A stretch of 64,000 nt of DNA. Source: Limanda limanda. Lineage: Eukaryota; Chordata; Actinopteri; Pleuronectiformes; Pleuronectidae. Made by a program: the position numbers and the translations under genes. Location of the stretch: contig NC_083649.1 in assembly GCF_963576545.1 (NCBI RefSeq), positions 10,500,146 to 10,564,145 of the forward strand, given 5' to 3'. The notes below the pieces were generated by a model. That model was not told the origin of the DNA, did not search any database, and was given only the letters and a program-made list of their open reading frames with translations. Numbering within the stretch: position 1 is the stretch's first letter; the number at the start of each line of letters is the position of its first letter. Positions 36,658 through 48,600 of the stretch are shown here, one piece after another.

Positions 36658-39600
36658 CTGGAGGACAAGGGGACACAGACAGGTTAATGAGACGCGTTGT
36701 CAAGCTTTTCATTTTGCAAGATAGTCTTTAAATCAATCGAGGTCGATACACTGTGGATCTTTACAGAGGAGCGAGCGGCTGAAGCACATCGACTGGAGCA
36801 TGATGCACTAATGTTTCAACACACACTGTGCGCTGAACTAGTAGAGCATCAGGATATTGATAAACTTGATCCACAAGATATGAAAAAAAAATCCTGGCTT
36901 ATATAAAAGAGATAGAAAGAAAGCCACTGGTAAACTTCAAGGACATGATTTCTCTCAAATCTGTGATGTGTAAAGAATTCCATATAAAACAAAGAAGAGG
37001 AAAGACATGAATCATAATAGGTACATACTGTATCAGTACGGGTGTGTGTGTGTGCGTGCGTGCGTGGGTGCGTGCGCGTGTGCGCGTGTGCGCGTGTGCG
37101 CGTGTGTGTGCCTGACCTCCTGCATGGAGTCCAGTAGCTTAGTTAGCTGGTAGAAGCGCTGCCAGTTCTGACTGGCGTTCTCCTCTCTCTTGACGATGGC
37201 TTTGCCGAGCTCCTTGATATACGTCATCCGGATCTCGTCAAACACCGCCTGGCTCTTCAGGCCGTCTTTTGGTACTACACACAAACAAACACACACACAC
37301 ACAAAAAAACGTTGTCAATGAAGGATTCTCTGAACTCAAACTGTATTTGTAGCGTCAGTCCCATCAACAAGATCAGAACCAGGTCCCTGTGACGTCACAT
37401 GTTATTTATATTTACACTCAAAACTGTGTAATTTACAAACACACCCATTCATAAACATATACATCCCAACAGTTGGGGATGTGAACAGCTGCTTATGCAA
37501 TTTCAAACATCCGCCTGAAACTGAAAATCCATCCACAATGTTTCTATCTGTGCGAGTCTGTTCTTCATCCTGTTCCCCCCCGCTGCACCAAACAGCACGA
37601 GGCATTAAAACTTCATTAAACCTGACTGTGTGGGACCCGACTCCGACCCTCGGGAGAGGCTGGGTAAACACACACAGATGCACACACGCACCCCCCCGCA
37701 CCAGCACGCTGGAGGCAGTGGAAAATATGCAAAAGCCTAAAAGTAACATCAAATGCTACCGTGCAGCGTCGGTGTGACCGGACGAGCGGCTGAGAGGAGA
37801 CGCTACTGTTTGGAAATGCACTTAAAAAAAAAAACATCACTCCCTCTGCATGTGCATCGTGATTCAAAGACCACGAGCTGAGGATTCACTCTAAAATACC
37901 AAGAAGGGATGACAAAACATCAATGTACAGTTGTCATAACAACCACGTCAACACATTATGGATTCCTCGTCAGCCCGCTGCCTGGCAATGAGCCCAGGCA
38001 GAGCCCGAGTCACTGACCTAGAGATTATGAGAAGCCGAAGAGGCCGGGATCAGAATGAAATACCGTCCGATTTACATAATCAGACCGGTGCAATCTGGCC
38101 TCTACATTATGCATTTGCAGGTTTGGCAGAGAGACAAATCTTACAGGAGAGAAAATGGGTTTTTTTTCAGGCTTTTCTGCACTAAAATGTTTTTTTTTTT
38201 AATTCATCACTGTTACTTTCATTTAATGCAAGTTTGACAGTAATTTATATCGCGTTGGGCAGAAAGTGAAGTCGGCCCTCTGAACCTAGTCCACAGGTCA
38301 TAACAAGTTGACCTTTAATTTTCAGTACTGTGCACATGGGACTGACTCCAACAGCTGAAACCAAAGTTGTTCTAACCTGATAGTATTTCCATCCCTGAGG
38401 GGAACAGATGGAAATAGCTCTCAGGTAAGAACATGCAACCAGTGCTCCCTATGGAAATGTCATTTCCTCCGCGTAACGAGCAAATCGCCTCTTAAGTGCA
38501 TCCTTTCCCCTGCTCCTCTCTGAGAGTGGCGGAACAGTCACCTCTCCGGAAAAGGAGAAATGTACATAATTGGGACAGTCATACATAGTAATAACTTCTT
38601 TATGATGTGTAATGTTACTCTGCTGAATTTAATGGTGATAATTGCATTGCTGGAACGGTCGCTCACTACTTTCATATGCCTAATGATAGAGACTGATTTG
38701 TACATTTTAAAGCAACTCAAGCGAAGGATAGATTTAGAATGAGGAAGACGATGACAAATCTGTTCTGTGTCCAATTTCCACTCGTCAAACCTGAAATTAT
38801 CAAAATAGGGAAAAAAGGTTTTTCTGTAAAAAACAGTTTTTCATAAAGTGTTTTAATTCAAGCAATTTGCAACCATGTTGACTACAAAGCTCGGTTTACC
38901 CTCCGAGATAATCTGTATTCATTGAACTGTGAGTTGTAATTTACAAGCTAACTTTGGGAGCAAACAAGCGGTTTCAAAACAAAGCAACGCCACTGTTTCT
39001 GTCACTGGGCAGAAAAAAAAAAACACCTGCTGAAACTCAAAGAGGCAGTGATGAAGAAACCAGACTAAAAACAGAAAAATTTCCACATTCGAGACGCTGG
39101 AAGTACAGAAACAATTAATTTCCTGTTAGTCGGCTAATCAATGCAACTCGAGTCACTGAATTACAGGAACGCGTTTTAAATATCAGATTGAGTGATATTA
39201 GGAACCTTCATTTGCAGTAAAGTGGTGCAATGGATAAACTTCTGTGCCACATATAGTGAAAGGGTTTTCAAAGCAGATAAAGGCTTTGACGCACTCTTTG
39301 CTTCTGTTCGCTTTAAAGCTTCTCCACAGACCCAGAGCTGCAGCCTGCACTCGCAATTATCAGATGTGGAGGTGAAGATGCACTCTGGTCGCTTTTATGA
39401 TAATGTTTACCCTCCATCCACAACACAAACCACTACCCTGTGACACACTGAGCCAGCGAGGGTTTCAGCAGTATTACCAGCTCGATACAGTGGATTTAAA
39501 ATTTCGGCGTGTGTTTCTCTAAAGCAGAGTGTGTTCTGTTACCTGTACTCAGCAGTAATAGGACCTTCATGCACAGGTACTCGTCGTAGGACACCTGCAG

Positions 39601-42600
39601 TCGGACAAACTCGTTGCAGATCTTCAGCATTTGCTCGCACTGGTCGTTCATGAAGGGCAGCTTCATTCGCTCTCTGAAAGGAGGGGAGTAGGAAAAGGGA
39701 ATGGAGAGAGAAGAGACAAACAAGGAGGAAAGGGAGGAAAACAGGGAGAAGAGACACATACAAATTAGATTTAGGCTCTTTCACTCATCCTGTTATTCTC
39801 ATCCTCAATAAACAGCCCCAGCAGGGAAGAGCTTCAGCGCTGCAAGAGGAAACCGGACTGTGAAATCAGTGCTGATGGATTTTCACACCTCGCTCCCACC
39901 AGCAAACAGTCCACATTACTTTCTACCTTCGAAATCAATATCGATGCACATTCTCTAGATTTGTGGCCTTGGGTTTATCGCCCTTTTATTCATTCTGACC
40001 AGCTTCAGCGCTACCAGCTGTCATATACGGTAGTTTAATGCGCCTGCGCGTTAACCGTAGTTATACGGGAGTTACGGGCGCATGTAAGTGACGTATATAA
40101 GTGACGCTTGTTTGTGAGACACGGGCATTCAATAAAGCGAGCTAAGCAACTAAGAAGCCTCTATAGCATTGCTTTACACCAGCCGTGGCCTCTTCACCTT
40201 TCACTTCTATTTTCAGATCTCTTTGAGTATGCAGGTCACAGCTCAGATCTCTCTTTCTAGGTATTTAAGAGAGAAGTGAGCTATTTGCGGGTTTTCAGGA
40301 ACAAGAACGAGTTCAGCAGGTTTGTTGGGTCGTTGTCGTTTAGCGTAAAGTAAAGAACATTTACATACATGTATGAGACAAAAATTAAAAGGGTCTGCAC
40401 TTTGAGACAACTTCCAAATGGCTGCACGAGAGTCAGTGGTTATATAAACTCAAGAGCCATGAACAGAACCTCATCGAGTGTTCAGCAAACTGAAGAATCC
40501 AAGATGTGTTTCAGTGGTAAAATATATTGAAACTTATTGCTGATTACATTGATAAACTCTAGATGTTGAACTTAGTGATAATTGACAGTTCTTGTTTTAA
40601 ATCATAATTTTGATTACTTCCATGAATGTGTATTTGGTTTTGCAAATGGAACACTGATGCATATAAACACTTTATTATTACTTATTAATTTCCTATATTG
40701 GACATTGAATGGTAATTACAATATTTCCATCAAGCATCAATATACATCATTTCATGGGAAACTGTCCGGTTTCGTATAATCATCGATATAAGATATACGA
40801 TACCCAGGCCTAGTTATTGTAGTTCTTGTATTTGTTGAATGATGATTTCTTCCGATCACCAGTAACTTATTTGTCTTGAACTACTTTTTAGAAAAATGCT
40901 GAAACAGAAGCTAGCAGAACACAGGCTAGCTATAGCCCCAGAGATTCCCCTCGGTTAGCAGTTATGGTTAAATATAATAACGGTGTTTTGGAGAAAAACA
41001 GTAAAAGTAAAAGTGCATAAGGGCGTGGGGAGTTTTCAAGGATTGAGATGATGTTGTTTCACCTCTTTATAAGTGTTTGAATTCTGACCCTTCAAATCAC
41101 AAGCAGATCCTGATTCCTCCAGAGACTGGAGTCTGTGACCGACACAATCATTTTCTCACTGTTGAAGAACTGAGGTCATGGCTGCATGAGGAATGTGCTA
41201 ATGCAATAAGCAAATAAGAGCTGATTCAACCACAGGGCTTTAAAAACACTTTACACCTTTCTACGTGAGAAGTAGATACAAAGATCAATTCCACTTATGT
41301 CTGCGGGTTAGGCAGCAAGCAAGGAGGTTCGGCTTCAGCACAGTTTGAATTAAAGTTACCAGGAAATTCCTCTATGTTTCACTTTAATGTCCTCATGAAA
41401 TCATCTCTGTCTCAGTATCATTTTCCCTATACAAATTCCTCTTTGTCTTAATCTAATTTCCTCATAAATTCATCTCTGTTTCTGTTGTATCTCCTCAGAA
41501 ATTCCTCTCAGGTTCAGTTGAATTTGGTCATAAACTAATCTCAGTTTCAGTCTAATTTACTCATAAATTCCTCTCAGTTTCAGTCTAAATTGAGAGGCGG
41601 TGGACTAGAGGAGAGGCGGTGGACTAGTGGCAGAAACTTGGACTGTGGGCAGAAAAGGTCTCTGGTTCGTCTCTGGTTCGACTCCACGGAAAAACAACAA
41701 AAAGATGAACCTGGATTGATCTGTCCAAAAATCCAAGAGGATTCTCCCTACCCTGTCTAGTGCCCCTGAGCAAGGCACCTTACTCCCCCAACATCTGCTC
41801 CCCGGGCGCCGTACATGACTGCTTTCTGCTCTGTGTGTCCTGCACCAGATTGGTCAAAAGCAGAGGTTACATTTCCCTCATTGCATGAGTGTGCATGTCT
41901 GTGCATGTGTTTGGGATAAATAAATGTATCTTTATCTTAAATTGATCATAAATGAATCTGTTTCAGTTAAATTTCCTAATAAATTCCTCTCAGTATCAGT
42001 TAAATTTGCTCATAAACTAATCTCAGTTTCGAAATTTCCCCATACCTACGACTTGCCCTCTCCTCTATTCAATCTGAGTCATTGACAGAAACGTGTGACT
42101 CGAGCCCGACACCCCGAAATGAGCGAACGCGAATAAGCAACCAGCCAACAGAATGTGGCGCTGGAGAGCGGCCTGCAGAAACACACAACAGCTGGCGGTG
42201 GTACGCACTGGTTGATGACGAGGTCGGGGGCGAAGCAGAGCATGTTGCCGTTGCACTGCTCATACGATCTCCAGCCCAGGCTGAAGGACATGAGAAAGAG
42301 CCAGGAGCACTGCAGCAGAGTCATCTGGTCGTCCAGGTGCAGGTTGCGGAAACCTAGGAAGGTCAGAAGAAATTATTATTATTACGATTACAAAGAAAAT
42401 CTAGACACGGTGGACAGGGAGAGAAAGACACAAACACATATTAACAACAAATTATAAGGGATCATTTATTTTGGGTGTTTAGTTGTTGGGCAACAAAATA
42501 ATTCTAAGGTGATGATGATATTTGTCATGTTATCTTAAGTTGTATGATGCATCTATTCATGATGCTTTTTTTAAACACACAATATTTTTAAATCTAAATT

Positions 42601-45600
42601 TCAGGGGAAATACACAGAAGAGCAGGAAATGTAATCGTTAAAACACAATTACACAAAACAGAAAAGGACAATGTAGTTAAGTCGATGTTCACATTGGATT
42701 CAAACCACAGTTGTGTTGTTTCCCCACTGTCGAAACTTTCAAAAGTGGAACTGCACACGAAAAAGTCCTTTCACATTGCATTTGTTTGAAACCTGCGCTG
42801 TTATGTAAGAGCCTCCCCTCCCCCCCCCCCCTCGGAGCTTTTCCTCACTATCACCTTGGCCGGCCGCCAGCAGCCGACAACGCACACACACACACACAAC
42901 AAGACCGGAGCCAGATTTGTCGCTCAACACACTGTCACACAAGAAAATCTACCGCAGCAAAAAAGGGAAAAAAGGTTACGGCTTCTCGGAGAAATCTGAT
43001 CTTAAATCTTCGCCGTGACCAACAGCAGCAATTACAGCGGGAAGGGAAAATCTCCGAGCGAATACTTGCAGCGATTACAGGGTCATGTGACTCCTTTCTC
43101 ATGAGCAGGGACCAGCATGGGTGGTAAACATGTCCAAACCCTGGTGTTTCCTTTTTTTGTGGCATGGAAACGAGAGGCCTTCAAATACCCGGCCGTTATC
43201 TTTAGCAATGTTTACAACATGAACTGACAAAAAATGTAAATATAACTTATTACAACTTGGAGTTAATGTTCAATCCCATACTGATGAGGTATGATCTGCT
43301 AATATCCTCAGTTGCTGCACCTCATTCATCAGCACGACTCCGAAGAGCCTTAATCTAATGGATCCAAACCTTCGTGGGATACGTAACATATTTTGCATTT
43401 TCTCACGAACTGAACTCGCGGCTTCTCCTGTTCTTCACGTCTTCAGATGAACGGTAACAAGCTGACAAACAGATGCTCGTCAGACCAGAGGGTGAAAGTG
43501 AACGCACTGCCGTAGTCTGCAAAGGGTTGCCGTGCACAACCAAATGAAATGTTCCCAGTTTGATCTCTAAGTGATGTAACTTCCTTGACCAGCTGCTTGT
43601 GATAAAAATAACAAATGGCTGAACGTGTGTGTCTCCCCCCCCCCCCAAACCACTGGTTTATCTCGCCTCGCTGCACATTAGACTCGATTTCAGCCTGTTA
43701 ATAATGTCAGGGACACACTTGGCCTGAGCAGCGTTCTGCATCGAAAGCACACCCCAGGCAACACAGGGGGGGGGGGGGGATTTTTTTTTATTACCTGGCA
43801 GTGACTTGGCCCACTTGACTGCAGAGATGACCTGCTGCCCCCCCAGCCTGTTGAGGGTGGTCATGAGCCGCGTGGAGGTGTCGGGCAGAGTGCTGTCGTA
43901 GCCCGAGTAGATGACCTCCGGCTCGATGGCTTTGAGCACCGACAGCATGGTGGGCACCAGCTGGGGCATCCTGGGGATGACGGACACCGGCATGCTGCTG
44001 GTGGGCTCCGGCGCTCCGGGGGGCCGCTGCACTTTCATCTTGATCAGCTTCTTGTTTTTCCTCGCTGGAGGGAGAGGTGGAGCAGAGGAAATGAAAGGGA
44101 GGAAGGGGACAAGGGAAGCAGGGACAGTCGCTTTGTTGTGAATTTGTTTAGTTTTTGTACTTTTTAGGAAACAAACAACTCAGAAAGAGCTAAATGGATC
44201 TTCAACCTTAGTGACTGCCTGAAGGTAGTAAACTAAATTCAATAGGGTTTTGGCAAATTTATATTTAGTAATAAAACCTTGCTTTTCTTATTTCCCACAG
44301 CCCAAGGCAATGCCTCAGAATTAGAGCTCAATGGATTTATCGATAAAAAATCAGTTGATTTGAGGGTTTAACAACATCAAAACTATTATTTTACAGAATA
44401 AACAACACAGCAAAGATGTGCATCTACGTTTACATTTCATGTCTAAAAATGTTTTGTTTATTTTCTTAATATAAGTTCTTTATATTTAATATCAAGCTTC
44501 TACTTTATTCCTTCGTCATGAGGGTTTCATCTTAGGAATCGAATTATTACCAATTTTCTTTTAAAGAGGTTTATCAGCCGATGTATCCATATCTAGAATG
44601 TTTTGAATCGGCATCGCCCCCAAAAATCCATATCAGTCTCCTGCAGATGCTGACACCCCAATATGCTTTCAACCATATTATTCTCATGCCCATTTCCACT
44701 GAGACTTCACTAGAAGTAAATGTACCAGGTATGTATCGTATGATGCATCGAGAAATGAGTCACAGTATCTATGGGAGAAAAAAAAAAAATTCCCTCCCTA
44801 GTCTAAACACGACCACCAATCACATCAGGAAATATCCTCACCTGGTCTTAGTCCCCAGCTCTTTAAACACACTCTGCCCCTTTGGCCTGAGCCCACCTCA
44901 TACTTTAACCCTGATGTAAAACTGAAACAAGTGCAGCAGTCATTGGAACTAATTGGCTGGATTGTTGGAGATCGACAAGAATAACAACAATAAAAGGAAC
45001 CCGTGTTCTCTGAGGAGAAGGAAAGAAGAATTCAAGGAGGTGGTTGGTGTCCAGTAATTTACCTGCGAAGTCCTCAAAACCTTTTCCGTTTCTCAGAGGA
45101 GCCATTTCCCCCCCCCCACATGTACATGTAGTTTCTCTTGAGCGCAACAACAGCGGTGGCAAATAGCTGTGTTTTTCCTCACCATATGTAGATTATCTAA
45201 GAGTCATTTTGACATTTTCTCCCACTAAATGTGCAAAACATGTCAGGGGGTGAGAGGTTATCATGAAAGAGCGTGTTTTTCCTACGCTCTACCTTTTTTA
45301 ATTTCCTCTCCTGGTGTTTCTATGGCAACTAAGAGCCTTTCCGGTGGGAGTTTGTCTGCTGAATCACCGACGTCCATCAAATCCCTCTCTCTGTCTTTCT
45401 CCCCCCGCCCCCCCCATGTGAAACTACCTTCACCTCCGCCTGACAAACAAACACAGCACGGCTTGAATGCAATCTCACTCAACACTAATTTGTACAAGCG
45501 ATTGACAACAGTTTACTGGCCCGAGGGAGCTTCAGCTGGGAACAACAGGAGCACCAGGTTCCAGGCACTTGAGGCAGATGTGTTACCCGACCTGTTGCTT

Positions 45601-48600
45601 CCCGTGTTCCTCCACCTCAACCCCGATGGTCCCTCGTTGCTGGATTGTGTCCCTTAACATTCATCCTCTGAAGCAGCATCAGGTGAAAAGATCATCAGGT
45701 GATCCAAGGCCTGGACTTAACACTGGATGCATTATGCATTGATCATTCAGCCATTTACATAAGCAAGCGTGTGCAGAACCACTTCCATAGACCCTCGTGC
45801 AGACGATACTGAACGACCACAGTGCAGCCGTGAAACACTCGGGAGAACTTGCACATGAGGTTTCGACAATCGTCAGTCATTTCCACGGCACGATGAAAGA
45901 GATCGTTTATTTCAAAATTGTAGCTCTATTTTTGTGTAATAGAGATGTGTTCACATTCTACGCTTCCCTTCGACACACGTTTTCCAAAGAGCTGCGGCAG
46001 ATTGCAGAGTCGTGACACTACTGTCGCCTGGAGGCCATTCATTCACATATCTCAAGGTCTGACTTTATCGCTCTTAAATCGGCCGACCTTGAAAGCATCG
46101 AAACCACTAATTAAAAACAGATCTTCAAGGCATGCAGGTAATCTGCTTTCCTTTCTGTCACTGTTTTTTTTTTTACTGTATTTCAACCGAAAGTTAAAAT
46201 CCCAGATAATCATACGGGAGCGGAGACATTAGATCTGACGTAAGAGTCCGACCTGTGAGAGAGAGAATGTATTCAGTGATGTTTTTCTCATGGAATGGTG
46301 AAAGCAGAAGCTCTTTCAGTAAAAACGAGCAGCTCTGCTCATCACTGCCTTCCCCTGTCATTACCCAGGCTTTGATGCTGTAAAGAACATTCACAGTGAT
46401 GTAACGGGTTAGGTTTAATGTTGGAATGCATGTTATTTTTCTCTCTCTTCCTTTCCTACCAACGTGTTTCCATTAAATCTCGCCGGTAAAACAATGAAAT
46501 CAAAATAAAATCCTTATTTTACAATTTTAACCCACAAACGCTGGCGTTTTGGAAAAACAAACTTTTAGCAAAAACAAACAAACAGAGCATATGTTTGCTA
46601 AGATGTTGTCCTGGTTGACCCCTGGTTTAGGAATTCATTAAATTCTACAGTAAATTAAATATAGTTTTGTATAATTTTAAAATATGAAAAGGCTGTACAA
46701 TATTGAATGTTTGTTTTGATTGAAGTTTTTTTTTGGATTTACTGTTGTAATTGAATCTTCCCAGATTCAATATTTTTTTAAATAAGTTAGTTAAAGTCTT
46801 ATTTGAAAGCTGGTTAGCAAAGTTTGATTAAGTTCTTCTTCTTGGTCTTGACAAAAGACAATAAAAGAGTTAAATGTGATAAATAGTTATCCCTATCATA
46901 ACTGTTCTGTAATATATATGCGCATATATGTATATGTATATTGTCGATCGTTTCGTAAAATTACTGTTTTCATAAACTACTTCTATTACTTCTGAGGAGT
47001 GTCTACACCCAAAGTAATTTGTGGTGACTGGCTAATCCAGCCCAACATGTATAACTGCAGGGTTTACATAGAATGTGGCTGCGCTGCACTTGATCCATTT
47101 TACCCTGTAGCTGATAAGCCATGCAAACCTTTTAAGTGTCCAATCAAATCCCCCCCTCATGTCAAATAAAACCCACTCACATGTTCCATTTCACCCAGAA
47201 TTCACGTGATTTCACGCTAAAGTAGAAAAACTGAATCCACTTGAACTTCCATTTCTCTGGGACTCTAAAGCCGGTATGTGAGCGCTCGCTGCCTTTTGAA
47301 TGCAGCCGGGCCTGTTTACCTTCCAAGTTCATTCCGGCTTGAAGACATTTCCTGAAGCGGCAGGCTGGACAGTTCTTCCTGCGGATCTTATCTATGATGC
47401 AGTCGTTCCTTCCTGCACAGAGGTAGTTGTGTTGGCCTGTGAAGGGGAGAGGAAGAGGAAGAGGAAGAAGGGAGACGTTAGCAGGCTAAGTGGGTTTAAG
47501 CGGGATTAGGCTGAGCAGTTTGTATTTTGACCACACTAACCACCTTTTGATTCTACAGTAAGTCTGAGAAACCTGTGGTGTCCCACTGGTGTTGGCAGCT
47601 TTACTTAAAACACACGGCACGATCTACAACTATGACTTCTTGTTGCCGAACAATCAGATATTGTTAACGTGGCCAACTTCCCCATTGTGGCACATGACCT
47701 AGAATCTAAAATGTTCCACAATGCTTTCTTTTCTCATAATAATTATTTTACCAACTGAGAATCACTACCCTATGGAATCAGGATGCGGGCAAATAAACCC
47801 GGGACAAAAATGTGATTAAATTAAGTGAATTCTAATAAGAGACAGCAGGAGATATTTGACCAGAGGCGAGAATTTACTGTGCGTTTGTTAACGTCATGAA
47901 ACGTTTTGTATGTCAATGATGCACAAGCGCCACTATTCACAGAAACTAATTTAATGAAATCTGATAAAAAAGATCAACCCCAACAGTGAATTAGTCCCCC
48001 CACTCAATAGTCTCTCTCTCCCCCCCGAGCTCATTATTTCCTGCTCCATCCAACTATCCATCTTCTTCACTCACATGGTGTCAGGTCATGGAGGCAGCAG
48101 GTAAACAAAGGCCGTCTTCTCCCTAACCACCGTTTGCAGCTCCTCCAGGCTCGAGTCCGAGGCCCCTGCTGATCTGGGACTTACCTACCCTCATCCTTTC
48201 TCTAAGGCTGAGCTCAGCCACCCTGTGGAGTTAATCAATTCCATCCACTCGTATCTACTATTTCATTCTTCCAGTCAATACTCAACGCTCATCACCATGA
48301 GGCGATGGTTTAATCATGGACTGACTTGAAAATCGAAAGTCGATGCCTTCGAACTCAGCTCTGTCATGTGACAACTCATCAATCCCTCTGTCAATCTACG
48401 GCTACTTCCTACCCTCACTCCTGAGCAAGACCCCTAAACCCTTCACTTGGGGCAGAATATCAATCTCCACTAGAAGGGAAAGGAATCTCTCATTTTACAG
48501 CAGAGAACAATGACCTAAGACTTAGAGGTGGACACTCCACACTTGGCTGCAAACCAATCCAGAACATGCTGAAGGTCACGGCCACAAAACAACATCATCT

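Larger units (their letters stand above)
39674..42208 (-). other. nr3c1: nr3c1 intron 6 with solo LTR, minisatellite and SINE
   Basis: 2.5 kb containing the solo LTR (40019-40178) and the SINE-split 33-bp minisatellite (41361-42045). The part 40184-41360 holds nothing recognisable. Confidence 0.75.

Noticed and set aside
45229..45657. 142-codon plus frame in nr3c1 intron 4
   Set aside because: Passes through a C-rich low-complexity stretch; no homology or splice support.
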